64,000 nucleotides of DNA from Neofusicoccum parvum (lineage: Eukaryota; Ascomycota; Dothideomycetes; Botryosphaeriales; Botryosphaeriaceae): NCBI GenBank assembly GCA_020912385.1, contig CP087208.1, positions 992,001-1,056,000 on the forward strand, given 5' to 3'. Below, one piece after another: positions 43,615 through 53,235 of this stretch (position 1 is its first letter; every line of letters begins with the position of its first letter). The notes under the pieces are model-generated. The model was not told where the DNA came from and did no database searches. It saw only the letters and a program-made list of their open reading frames with translations. Both the position numbers and the translations under genes were made by a program.

Positions 43615-44547
43615 CTTTGTTGCCTTGCCGAGGGTAATTGACTCTCAGAAGACGAGAGAGCGAGGTATTTGAAGCCACGATAGTTGCGCAATTCCACGCC
43701 CTACGCGTGTAGATCTCGCCCTCACCTGCCGCAATCGCAGTCCAAGACCGCGGAAGCCCCGCCGCTGGTGCGCAACCCGTTCCGCGCGCTCTCCCCCACC
43801 TTCCGAACGCTGACAAGTGCCGCTTATTGCCTGTAATCGATAAGAGCGCTGGCGACTTTATGCTCATTTTGGTGTTTTTCGCACGCATCTCCAGTCAGTG
43901 CTAAGGGAAACAGAGCTTGGGCGTTGGGCTAAGATTCTAAGTTGCCGATGGTAAGGGTTGCCCCTGCCTACAGCGGTTCTTGGGAAAGTTCATCCGCCAG
44001 AGCAAGACGATATCATAGACTAAAGGAAGCTTGCGATTACGAGGTGGTCGGGTCGGAACGTGTTGCAAGAGAAGATATATTGACGCGCGCTTTATTCTGG
44101 CACCCGCTCGAGGGCACTGGGTGCCTTTTCTAACACGATCGTCCGTTTGGGTGATTGTACAGGTGCAGATAGGCGCCCAGGAAGTGAGTGGAGGTCGTAC
44201 AAAGTAACAGAGTTGAGCAAGGAGTTAGACTCAACCAGCGAAGGCTCACGCAGGCTCTGGAACAGGGCGAGTTCCAAAGCAAAGAAGTTACGTCACCGAA
44301 CAGGTCAATACGGAGACTTTAACAAGTGCCGTCAAGAGCATCCATATTGGTCATATATTGTCTGCCGTCACCTGAGAGCCTCCTGATCAAACTACTCCAT
44401 ACTATACTCCCACCAAAAGATCATGTCCGATTCACCGCTTCAACGCCGCAACCCCACTGCCCACTCGCCGGTATACTCCGCTCTCATGCTCCGATCATGC
44501 CATCGTTTGCGGCTGCTTGTGACTTCGTAGGAATGAACCCGGGCCGC
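43615..44547. other. Intergenic, no gene seen
   Basis: Promoter of the decarboxylase gene and 3' flank of the Cys-rich mini-gene. Moderately A/T-rich; no feature recognised. Confidence 0.6.
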
Positions 44548-44728
44548 TTAGACGGGGCAAGTCTGCGCGCAAAGAAAAAGATAAGTGAGCGAAGGGTTCA
44601 AACTGGCTTCTTCACACGACACGTACGCTTCCGCAAGAGCTACAGGTCTTGCCGCCGCCCTGAATGGTGGCGCCGCACTTGGGGCAGGCGGAGTCGTGGG
44701 AGTTGACGAGGACGGTGGCGGTGTACAT
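44548..44728 (-). CDS. 38-residue Cys-rich zinc-ribbon/metallothionein-like mini-protein
   Basis: Too short for most gene finders. Exon 1 is 44627-44728 (34 codons, starts MYTATVLVNSHDSACPKCG), intron 44563-44626 (64 nt, GTACGT...GCGCGCAG), and exon 2 is only 15 nt at 44548-44562, encoding TCPV and the stop. The 38-residue product has five cysteines: CPKC, CSSC and a final Cys in the last exon. Two CxxC pairs can hold a zinc ion or other soft metal. I recall similar small proteins in other ascomycetes but no characterised one. Evidence is the open frame, the splice sites in phase 0, and the CxxC spacing. The function (metal handling or small zinc ribbon) is inferred. Confidence 0.65.
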
Positions 44729-45084
44729 GCTTGCTGATGTAGGTTACACTGGTGATGGAAGTGGTGTTGGTGTGCAGATTACTAGCGTTGCAGGAGGATG
44801 CGATCAGTGGCAGGGGAGAAGAGGAGCGGTTGGACGCTGGTAGGGAGCTCTTAAGAGCAGCAGGCTTGTGTCAGAGCAGCAGTCAGCTGCCCCGCATTAG
44901 CGGCCGGACCCCTCCTAAGGGTCCTAGGGTCCTCACGCCACCCAATCAGGCAAACGGCCTATCTAAGCACCAAGGCGGTGAGCAGGACCCAGTCCTTGTG
45001 CTCGGGCATGCGAGAGGCCCGTTCGGTTCTCGCATAGCAGCGGCTTGAAGTTTTGCAGTGGATCTTTCCAGGGTCCCTTCTCCT
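44729..45084. other. Intergenic, promoter of the Cys-rich gene
   Basis: Separates the Cys-rich mini-gene start from the BRE2 stop. No distinct site recognised. Confidence 0.5.
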
Positions 45085-46802
45085 CTAGAAACCATCGTCC
45101 TCTTTTAGACTTGCAATTCCACGGGCAGTCGGAGGTGCCTTGATTGCGCCCGTGCGGCTGCTATTCTGGTCGTCTCTGTTCGCCACGTAGAAGCCCACGT
45201 CGTCGATAATGTCCCAGACGATGTCCTCTGCAATCTGCTCTTTGTATCGGTCTCCGATCGCTCGCAGTTTTCTGCCTCCCAGCGTGGTGCTGTCGTTACC
45301 ACTCATCTCGACATCCTCCAGACCAGGTGGCGGGCACCAGAAATCGGGGCCAAAGTTGACTTGAGCCATACCGCCGCAGAAGGCAGCAACGGCTGGGAAG
45401 TAACCAAGCATTCCATCGTCCAAGCCTGCCCGTACCAACGGATTAGATGAGGGTACGGGCGACGATGCGGGCGGCAGGAAAGACATCAAGCCCTCAAAGG
45501 CAGTGCCTACAAGCTTTCCATTCCGGTAAACCCTGATTGCTGAGTGCGGCAAAGACCTCAGGGGCACTTCGTTGTGATTGGGGCTGGGTGTGACTGTGTT
45601 GAAGGTGCCTCGGTCGGCGTAGCTCTCCATAGGCTTTGTCGGCTGATATTCGTTGACTTCAAACCAGTTGTTACCTTTGAAGGGCACTGCGATGCGATCG
45701 CGGATGATATCATGAGCTCCCTCGACTGGGTCATCAAAGCCGTCACTGACATCAACAGCGGGGTTGTAGATGCCCTCAACGACCTTGCGGTGAAGCGAAA
45801 TGGAGGGCAAAATGATCTCAAGGCCGATGACATCGCCCTCTCGAACATGGTCTTCCTCAACGTATTCGACTGGAGGCTTCCCCACAGTCTTCGGCTTTTT
45901 GGAGTCCTTCGGGGCCGGATTATACAGCTTTCCAGGACGAGATTTGTGCATAGTCTCGAAGCCAATATCCTTCACGCCGTAGCTGTAACCATCAAAACCA
46001 GGCGGAGCGTCCAGCGGAGCCTCGCGACGGGCCCAACCCATGCGAATGTGCGGCTGAGGGTTTCCTTCCTGCCCCTTGGGCACGGGGGGGCCTTGGCTGG
46101 GAACGCCGCGAACAATCTTGACCTCATAGTAATATCTGCCTTCACGGGCAACGACGTTGGCTCGGCTCATGCGCCAGCCGCGCTCGTTGGTGTATACGGT
46201 GGCGGAATCGTCGAAATGGATCCATTTATCGCTGTCCTCAAAGCTAAGACGAGGGGTGAAGGGCTTGGTGTCAGTCTGGCGAAAGTACTGCTTGTGGCGG
46301 AACAGAGGGTCAGCAACGCATGGATAGTAGCGGAACTGCTTGCGGTTGGACGCGCTGCAGAGCAATTAGCGAAGGGTTCCTTGGCAATTGGGAGAGCTGC
46401 GCACTGGTCCAGGGGGCGCTTCAGCTCCAGTTGGCCGTCGGGAGTGAAAAGCGGCGGCTCGTGGGAGATGAAGGCAGGGGCCTTGGGAGCTTCGAAGTCT
46501 TGGGCTTTCAGGTTCTCGGTCTCGACAATGTAGTTGAGCGGCGCGGGAGCAGACGCCAGCTTGTTCTTGGCCTTGATGTCAGGAGTGCTCCCGCGCGAGC
46601 TGGCCTGGGCCTCGCGCTTCTTCAATGAGTCGCGCTTCTCACGCTGCTCGCGCTGGGGAGCTTTGGCGGGACGCGGACGAGCTGCTGGGTCGGGATTGAG
46701 CGGCGACGGGACGGCGGGCGCGTGGTCCTCATCGTGCGGGCGCTTGACACCAGGCTGCAGGCCGGGGGTGGTGCCGCGCGAGGGCGGCTGCGGATCAGCC
46801 AT
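45085..46802 (-). CDS. BRE2: COMPASS (Set1C) subunit Bre2/Ash2, SPRY domain
   Basis: Two exons, 46405-46802 and 45085-46354, with a 50-nt intron, and 555 residues. Nuclear subunit of the Set1 complex that methylates histone H3 lysine 4. The first ~100 residues are Pro/Arg/Lys-rich and disordered (MADPQPPSRGTTPG). The Ash2 block follows (LFTPDGQLELKRPLDH across the intron, NRKQFRYYPCVADP, LFRHKQYFRQTD). Next comes the SPRY domain (WIHFDDSATVYTNERGWRM, YYYEVKIVRG, IRMGWARREA, GDVIGLEI, RVYRNGKLVGTAFEG), with a conserved C-terminal helix (EDIVWDIIDDVGFYV). The junction restores the codon phase and the family alignment. Divergent from ENP1, with 232 bp between the two start codons. No anomalies beyond the long disordered N-terminus. 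Confidence 0.95.
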
Positions 46803-47034
46803 GGAGGTGGTGTTGGTGTCGGTGTCGCTGGTGCGCGCCGCGGCAAAAGACGACGCGTGGAGTCTGTGCGCGCGACCGGGGTCTGCGGGCGGTGAGAGTT
46901 GATTTGCGGGCACCCGCCGCGGTGGTCGAGAAATTTCAAGCCCACAACCCTCACCTCGCCCACCACCGCGACCAGCCCGCCGTTGCGCCATCCACCCCCA
47001 GATTCCCCCAGCGAACCTCCACGAGGCTGCGACA
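46803..47034. promoter_or_regulatory. Bidirectional promoter between BRE2 and ENP1
   Basis: Only 232 bp separate the two start codons, so both 5' UTRs and core promoters must share this interval. GC-rich, with no TATA box seen. Confidence 0.6.
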
Positions 47035-48645
47035 ATGCCCAAGGCCACGTCGGCCGCCGATGCGCGCCAGGCGCGCCGCCACAACCCCCTCGTCGAGGAC
47101 TATGCGCCTTCCAACCCGCTGAAGCAGAAGTCTGGAAAGAGGAAGAAGACCCGCGCCGAGAACGGCGAAGAGCAAGGTTACGTCGATGACAAGGCTTCGC
47201 GCAAGATCCTGAGGATTGGCCAGGATCTGGCAGAAGAGGAGGAGGCTGAATTGGAGTCCCGCCGCCCGAAGCAGCAAAACCCGGCCTTTTCCTTCGATTC
47301 GCGCTTGCAAGACGGACCTGAGTCGGATGAGGATGATATCGTACACGGCGACGACGACGAGGCCTGGGGCGACGAGGACGAGGAGGAGATTGTGGAAGAG
47401 GTGGTGCGTTGACCCGCGGTCAATCCGCCATGCAAAATGCGCTGACTGACGGTTTGCAGGAGATCGATCCGAACGACCTGGACCTGTTCAACAAGTTTAA
47501 CCCCACCTCTGACCCCTCGCATTTGTTCAACCCTGGAGCGTCTGAGGAACAGACAGGCGGCATCAACCTAGCAGCTCTGATCTTGGAAAAGATCGCCGAA
47601 AAGGAAGCTCAAGACGCCGCAAACAATGGTGACGGTCCGCGTTATGTTGGCGGAGGCGCTCCGGAGGATGCTGTCGAGCTTCCCGCCCGTGTAGTCGAGG
47701 TTTACACACAGTAGGCTCTCCCGCACTTCCTTTGCGATTCTGTTTCTGACCATGCGATGTAGGGTCGGCCTGATCCTCTCCCGCTGGAAGTCAGGAAAAC
47801 TTCCCAAGCCATTCAAGATCCTCCCTTCCCTCCCTGAATGGGAGACCCTGATCTCTATCACCCGCCCGGAATCGTGGACCCCCAACGTCTGCTACGAGGC
47901 CACCAAGCTCTTCGTCTCCTCCCAACCTCAGACCGTCCAGACATTTCTCAACACCATTCTCCTCGAACGCGTGCGCTCCGACATCCACGACTCCCCCCAG
48001 AAGAAGCTAAATGTGCATTTGTACAAGGCTCTCAAGAAAGCGTTGTACAAGCCCGCCGCTTTTTTCAAGGGTATCCTGTTCCCCCTCGTCGCCGATGGCG
48101 ACTGCACCTTGAGGGAAGCGCATATTGTTGGCAGTGTCCTGGCTCGAGTCTCTATTCCGGTCCTCCATTCTGCTGCCGCACTGCACAGGCTATGCGAAAT
48201 CGCTGCTGAACAAATGTCTGTTAATACCTTCAATGGTGGCGCCACCAACATCTTCATCCGTGTTCTCCTTGAGAAGAAGTACGCCCTCCCCTACAAGGTC
48301 ATCGACGCCCTGGTCTTCCATTTCCTCAGGTTCAAGAACGCCAACTTCTCCACGGATGGTACCATGGATCTCGTTGACGAGGGGAACGTCGTAGAGCAGA
48401 GAGCAGGAGAGGGCAGACTACCCGTTCTGTGGCACCAGTGTCTTCTCGCTTTCGCACAGCGCTACAGAAACGATATCACTGAAGACCAGAGAGAAGCATT
48501 GCTCGATCTGCTTCTTGTAAGAGGGCACAGGGCAATCGGGCCGGAGGTGAGACGAGAGCTTCTGGAAGGTCGTGGAAGGGGAGTTCCGCTTGAGCCTGAG
48601 GTTGGGAACGGTGGTGATGATACCATGATGATCGTAGACTCATGA
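47035..48645 (+). CDS. ENP1: Bystin/Enp1, 40S ribosome biogenesis factor
   Basis: Three exons: 47035-47403, 47460-47710 and 47763-48645 (introns 56 and 52 nt). The protein has 500 residues. It is a nucleolar and cytoplasmic assembly factor for the small ribosomal subunit. The N-terminus is basic then strongly acidic (MPKATSAADARQARRHNPL, AWGDEDEEEIVEEV). The bystin core starts with VEVYTQVGLILSRWKSGKLP and continues with LPEWETLI, NVHLYKALKKALYKPAAFFKG, REAHIVGSVLARVSIPVLHS and FIRVLLEKKYALPYKVIDALV. The end, DTMMIVDS, follows a less conserved tail. All junctions keep phase and rebuild family-conserved segments. It is divergent from BRE2 and convergent with the alcohol dehydrogenase gene, whose stop lies 236 bp away. 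Confidence 0.95.
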
Positions 48646-48881
48646 GCGGAACTTCTGGGCTGGGCACGCAAGAGGGTAGGCTTTGACCGCCCAAAAGCAC
48701 TATTCGGCGTTCAAGGGTCACATTGATGATAAGAGTTCAATATTCTATGATTTCCTCCGTTGCAGATCCTACTATCACCATATCAGTTGCAGTGCCAGTG
48801 CGTTTTTGCTTAAGGCGTCGTAAGTTTGTACGCCCTCATCAAGCCGGAACTGACCAGATGGAGATTTGTGAACGAAGATTG

Positions 48882-49862
48882 CTACAACCGAGGACCTTTA
48901 TTCGGGGAAAGAAACAGACGACCTTGGGCTTCATTCTTTTCCAACAGCTGAAGTCCATGTGGGAGCTGTTCGAAAGGGATCTCCTGGAGCCTCGGGGTAA
49001 TGGATCCGGATGCGATCAAGTCCAAGACAGTCCGTAGCTCGTCGAGACTCGCGCCAAGAGACCCCTGCAGCGTGACCATCCGGGTGACCAGCTGAGTGGG
49101 ATCAAAGTGGATGCTCGCCGCACCCAGTCCAACAAGAACGACACATCCACCTTCCTTGACCGCCGAGATGGCTGAGGCAGTCGTCGATCCGACGCCCGCA
49201 AAGTCCACAATGGCGTCAAACACAATGTCTGAAAACTTATCTAGGGCTTTGGCACAATCAATGGCCCCGAAACGCTTCGCATCCTCGAACTTGTCCTCGT
49301 TGACATCAATTCCATAGACCTTCGCGCCCTGGAGCGCCGCGAAAATAATGCCGTTGAGCCCGAGACCCCCGAGCCCGATGATGGCCACGGTAGAAGAAGC
49401 GGTAACTTTGGCTTCGGTGACAACAGCATGGTAGGCTGTTGCGATGGAGTCGGTGGCAACAGCCGCTTGGGCGAAAGAAACTCCGTCCGGAATCCTAACC
49501 AAGTGCTTTTGGAAGGCCAAGGCGTATTCAGCGTATCCACCGTCGTACCCGAGTCCCACGGCCTCCTCCCAGCTCCCAGCTCCAACAGGATGAGAGATCA
49601 GGGCAATTGCCACACGGTCGCCTATGCGGAAAGGAGACGGCCCAGGACCAAGTTTGGCAATCGTTCCTGCGACTTCGTGTCCCAGCGTGATCGGTCGAGG
49701 TTGCGCCCAGCTTTTCCCGTGGCCTTTGATGATGTGCACGTCGGAGTGGCAGATGCCCGCAGCCTCGACTGCGATCAAAGCTTGTCCAGCGCTCGGATCT
49801 GGAATCGGAACATTCTGCAGTTGAACCCCGGTGGACGAATCTTCGAACCGAAATGCTTTCAT
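48882..49862 (-). CDS. Zinc-type medium-chain alcohol dehydrogenase
   Basis: Intronless, 326 residues. Oxidises an alcohol or reduces a carbonyl with NAD(P). Catalytic zinc ligands: Cys38-His39 (AGICHSD) and His62-Glu63 (TLGHEVAG). The cofactor Rossmann motif is VAIIGLGGLG. The usual lobe of four cysteines that binds a second, structural zinc is absent: residues 82-110 read ALISHPVGAGSWEE with no Cys. The length is a little short for the family. It diverges from an acetoacetate-decarboxylase-like gene with 416 bp between starts, suggesting joint control. A TATATAT at 49908-49914 lies about 50 bp upstream of its ATG. Substrate unknown. Confidence 0.9.
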   Translation of the reverse strand: MKAFRFEDSSTGVQLQNVPIPDPSAGQALIAVEAAGICHSDVHIIKGHGKSWAQPRPITLGHEVAGTIAKLGPGPSPFRIGDRVAIALISHPVGAGSWEEAVGLGYDGGYAEYALAFQKHLVRIPDGVSFAQAAVATDSIATAYHAVVTEAKVTASSTVAIIGLGGLGLNGIIFAALQGAKVYGIDVNEDKFEDAKRFGAIDCAKALDKFSDIVFDAIVDFAGVGSTTASAISAVKEGGCVVLVGLGAASIHFDPTQLVTRMVTLQGSLGASLDELRTVLDLIASGSITPRLQEIPFEQLPHGLQLLEKNEAQGRLFLSPNKGPRL

Positions 49863-50278
49863 GATGTGGTGAAGGGGTGAGACCGAGCGGGGTGCTGACG
49901 AGTTTGCTATATATTAAAGTTAATTCTGCTTACTGGCAGAGTTCCCTTCGGGTACTCCGGGCGCCGGGTAAATTTAGTACAATTCCGAACCGTCTCACAG
50001 ACTTTTTGGTCTTCCTGTCAGGAAAATCTGACTTGTGTCAACAGGTCACCACCGGGGCAGGCAACGCTGCTGAAAGGGGCATCTACTCTCATGTAAGTAG
50101 TGGAGACTACGCCAAGCACGGCTACCGGCTACTATGATCTGGTCCTGCTGATCCGAGACTTTCTCCACACCGGAGACGGACAGCATCCGCTATCCGCGGC
50201 TTGTCAATAAATAGCCTCCTCCACGAGATAGCCAACAGCCATTGGAAATATTCACCTTCGTCAAATCGACCCTTCAAC
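49863..50278. promoter_or_regulatory. Shared divergent promoter of the ADH and ADC-like genes
   Basis: A 416 bp interval with a TATA-like element on each side: TATATAT at 49908-49914 for the dehydrogenase and AATAAATA at 50206-50213 for the decarboxylase-like gene (about 70 bp upstream of its ATG). No known operator was identified. CGG/CCG triplets typical of Zn2Cys6 regulator sites occur but not in a clear palindrome. Confidence 0.5.
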
Positions 50279-51016
50279 ATGCCTTTCGGAACGCTCACCG
50301 TAGGAGACCATGGCATCCCTGTATTTTCCCCACCGTATCCAGCAACAACGAATCAGTTCTCCGACATGTCAATAGTCGTGATCACGTACCGGGTCTCCCG
50401 TTCGCAGGTGCAGCATCTTGTCCCTGACGTGCTGGAACTGGAGGAAGAACCGCTCGTCACATCGATCTTCGTGACCTACGGCATGTCAACCGTCGGGGCC
50501 TACTCGGAATTTGTGCAGTCAGTCGAGGTTACCTACAGAGAAGAAAAGTTCGACTACACCCTTGTCTTGGTCCTGGACAACGAGTCGGCCATCTTCGCCG
50601 GACGGGAAGTCTTCGGGTATCCCAAAGTCTTCGGGAGGACGCATCTCAATTCCTCCACCGGCAGCCGTTTAATCAACGGCGGGGTGGAACGCCCCGTTGG
50701 AACGCGTCTGGCCGAGTTCGAGTTCGTGCCAGAGCAGCTTGCAGGCATCAATCCGCCCGGCTCCAAGCGGACGCTCAATCTGCGCGTCATCCCATCGCCT
50801 ATCCCGGGAGCGCCTCCGGTTTCTAAAGAATTCATCCCAGTTGTCATGGACATGAAGTTCAACAAGATTTGGCTGGGAAAGGGGCATGTCTCGTTCCCGA
50901 AGACGTCTTCGGTGGATTCGTGGTGCAATCTAGATATCTTGAGATATGAGGGCTGCTTTTTTGCTTCTGGTGTCTCTGCTACTTTGTGTCCTCCTAAAGA
51001 GACTTTTTCTTTGTAA
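50279..51016 (+). CDS. Acetoacetate decarboxylase-like protein
   Basis: Intronless, 245 residues from the ATG at 50279 (MPFGTLTV); the open frame extends 26 codons upstream with no family match. Family members decarboxylate beta-keto acids through a Schiff-base lysine, or catalyse related aldol or dehydration reactions. The active-site lysine region is visible as REVFGYPKVFGR, with Lys116 in the position expected for the catalytic lysine. Also seen are the early segment ITYRVSRSQVQHLVP and YREEKFDYTLVLVLDN. Length is normal for the family. Fungal relatives often sit in secondary-metabolite or catabolic clusters. With the divergent dehydrogenase and the P450 500 bp beyond its stop, it suggests a small pathway; the substrate is unknown. 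Confidence 0.87.
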   Translation: MPFGTLTVGDHGIPVFSPPYPATTNQFSDMSIVVITYRVSRSQVQHLVPDVLELEEEPLVTSIFVTYGMSTVGAYSEFVQSVEVTYREEKFDYTLVLVLDNESAIFAGREVFGYPKVFGRTHLNSSTGSRLINGGVERPVGTRLAEFEFVPEQLAGINPPGSKRTLNLRVIPSPIPGAPPVSKEFIPVVMDMKFNKIWLGKGHVSFPKTSSVDSWCNLDILRYEGCFFASGVSATLCPPKETFSL

Positions 51017-51516
51017 CTCACTCAGCGTTGGAGGCCTTGAATATGATAGCATTTGCACAGTGCCTCAGAAACAACGCTTGCTGAAATCTTTATTTATGAC
51101 TTGGTCTGTCCAAGCGAGGGTGGTGGGGATTCGGACATTCGCCTCTGTTTACTCCGGCGGCGGCGTCCTACTCCGTTCGGCCTATTTGCTGCCTTGTCTC
51201 TCTCTCCGTTTCACGTGTCAAGCTATTCGTGAACTTCACAGTTCATGCTTTATCAATGCTCTTGAGTTCACTTGTGCTGCATTTGCCATTCAACAACTCT
51301 CGGTACTGATCGAGTGTGGATTCCACGTCTGGCCAGAGAACATGGAGCTGGCTCAGACAACAAAGGAAAGCAGAACGATGGGAAGCCAAGGTAGCTGTTC
51401 GAAGATGCGTCAATCACCACCGCCCTTCAAACGACCGAGATAACCGCCAACCTGCCAGCTGACAACAGTGAAGACAGCAAGGCTCTCGGCCGAAATGCCC
51501 AGCTGCCCCGTCAGCA
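51017..51516. other. Intergenic between two convergent genes
   Basis: 3' flank of the ADC-like gene and of the P450 gene. No gene or repeat recognised. Confidence 0.55.
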
Positions 51517-53235
51517 TCAATTTACCGGGCTCATCTTGACATGCATCCCCCCTCTCGGCTTGATGGTCACGGCCCCGGACACGGTGACCTCCCCATCATC
51601 CCCCTCCAGCCTCCGCACCTCGCACCGCCCGAAGATTGCGGCGATGACGCACCTCAGCTCCGCCTTCGCAAAGTCGCGGCCGATGCAGGCGCGCTGGCCG
51701 TGCAGGAAGGTGATCTCGCAGTAGTTGCTCTCGGCGCCGCCGTGCTTGTTCGGGCGCGAGCTGCCGTCGGGCAGCGAGTCGATCCAGCGCTCCGGCCGGA
51801 ACCGGTCGGCGTCGGCGCCCCAGAAGCGCGGGTTGCGGTTGATGCTCCACGGCGTGAGCACGATCCACACGCCCGCGGGGACGGCGGTGCCGGCGATGCT
51901 GGTGGGCCGGACGGACTCGCGCAGCGTGGTCGGCACGGCGGGGAAGAGGCGCAGCACCTCCTCGCACACGCCGTTGAGGTAGGGCAGCGACTCGAAGACG
52001 CTGTGCGGCGGGGCGGCGGCGGCGGTCAGCCTGCCGTGGCCGGCGACCGTGGGCATGGCGGCGCGGATCTCGTCGCGGAGGATCTGCTGATAGTGCGCGT
52101 ACGCGGGCAGGGTGAGGATATGGCAGGCCCAGCTGATGGACGACGCGGTGGTCTCGTGGCCGGCGGCGATGAAGGTGAGCATCTGGTCCACGAGCTCGTC
52201 CCGGTTGAACTCCTTGCTGGCGATCATGTTGCCGAGGATGTTGGACTCCTCTTCGCCTTTCCCGGTGCACTTGGAGTCGGCGAGCTTGGCCTGCTTCTCG
52301 TCCAGGATCTCCTCGCACACACTCCGCACATACTTGCTCTCGGCCTTCACCACTCTGTTGGCCTTGACAGGGAGCAGCCCCGCGATGGTCGTTGGGAGGA
52401 TCAAGTTCAGGCCGAAGAACACAACCATGTGCGGCTGCGGGTCGAGAATGGAGAGGAAGGATTCGGCGACGCGGTGTTCGGATGTGACCAGCGAGTGGAA
52501 GTTGCGCGAGAGTGCTGCAGTGCCGATGACGTCCAGAGCAAGCCGCGATGCCCATGCGCCTACTTCGATGCGACCCTTTTCCTTGGACTCCTTCGCCATC
52601 CCGTCCACAAGGAGGCCAGCCTGCTCCCACATCACCGGATACAGGGCACGGATGTTCTTAATGTTGAATGCAGGCGTCAGAGCCTTCCGCTGATGCTTGT
52701 GTGCGTTGCCCTCCGAAGTGATGAGCCCGAAGCCAATTACACGTGCAAGGAACGCCCGCAACCCCCATGGCTTCACGAAGTCGTAGGTGTTGGTGGACAT
52801 GATATCGCGCAAGGCCGTGGGCGATGCTGGGAACAAGAGAGTGGTTCCAAACCCCAACGACGTGCGGAGTCTGATGAGGTCCGCCTTGGGGAATTGTTGC
52901 ATCCAGCGTAGCGCGGAATCTCCGCGTGGCGTTTCCGTAACCATCTTCATTGAAGAGATGACCTGTCCCGAATGAGCATGTAGTGATTTTGAGGACTGAT
53001 TAACCCCTACCTTCATCGTAGGAAGATTCCGGAGAGGGCTTCGATAATAAGGGTTGATGTAGGCGTCATCCAAGTAGAACACCAGGACACCGAGAGCCAC
53101 AGAGATGGCTCCAACATGATCTTGGACGTCATGCGGAAGTGAATCCCAGAAAAACTTGACGGAAAGCCACCAAAGGCTGGCTGCAAGAGCAGCTATCTTG
53201 GCAAAGAAGAACACGAATTCGACGAAAGGGTTCAT
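51517..53235 (-). CDS. Cytochrome P450 monooxygenase, membrane-anchored
   Basis: The raw frame is 572 codons. A 48-nt GT...AG segment (52963-53010, GTAGGG...GGACAG) interrupts the usual N-terminal region and is probably an intron, so the exons are 53011-53235 and 51517-52962, giving 556 residues. N-terminal hydrophobic anchor: FVFFFAKIAALAASLWWLSV. I-helix oxygen-binding motif AGHETTASS, K-helix ExxR in EEVLRLFP, FRPERW, and heme-binding FLHGQRACIGRDFAKAE with the cysteine ligand near residue 500 are all present. Oxidises a hydrophobic substrate with NADPH-P450 reductase. The CYP family cannot be fixed by eye. Neighbouring ADH and ADC-like genes make a joint pathway plausible. The reading frame tolerates intron retention. 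Confidence 0.92.
   Translation of the reverse strand: MNPFVEFVFFFAKIAALAASLWWLSVKFFWDSLPHDVQDHVGAISVALGVLVFYLDDAYINPYYRSPLRNLPTMKVGVNQSSKSLHAHSGQVISSMKMVTETPRGDSALRWMQQFPKADLIRLRTSLGFGTTLLFPASPTALRDIMSTNTYDFVKPWGLRAFLARVIGFGLITSEGNAHKHQRKALTPAFNIKNIRALYPVMWEQAGLLVDGMAKESKEKGRIEVGAWASRLALDVIGTAALSRNFHSLVTSEHRVAESFLSILDPQPHMVVFFGLNLILPTTIAGLLPVKANRVVKAESKYVRSVCEEILDEKQAKLADSKCTGKGEEESNILGNMIASKEFNRDELVDQMLTFIAAGHETTASSISWACHILTLPAYAHYQQILRDEIRAAMPTVAGHGRLTAAAAPPHSVFESLPYLNGVCEEVLRLFPAVPTTLRESVRPTSIAGTAVPAGVWIVLTPWSINRNPRFWGADADRFRPERWIDSLPDGSSRPNKHGGAESNYCEITFLHGQRACIGRDFAKAELRCVIAAIFGRCEVRRLEGDDGEVTVSGAVTIKPRGGMHVKMSPVN

Noticed and set aside
51541..52911. 456-codon frame antisense to the P450 gene
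   Set aside because: Mirror of high third-position GC; the P450 on the other strand has all its motifs.
48882..53235. Complete secondary-metabolite cluster
   Set aside because: No polyketide synthase, NRPS or terpene synthase is present within the window, so only a partial or catabolic set can be claimed.
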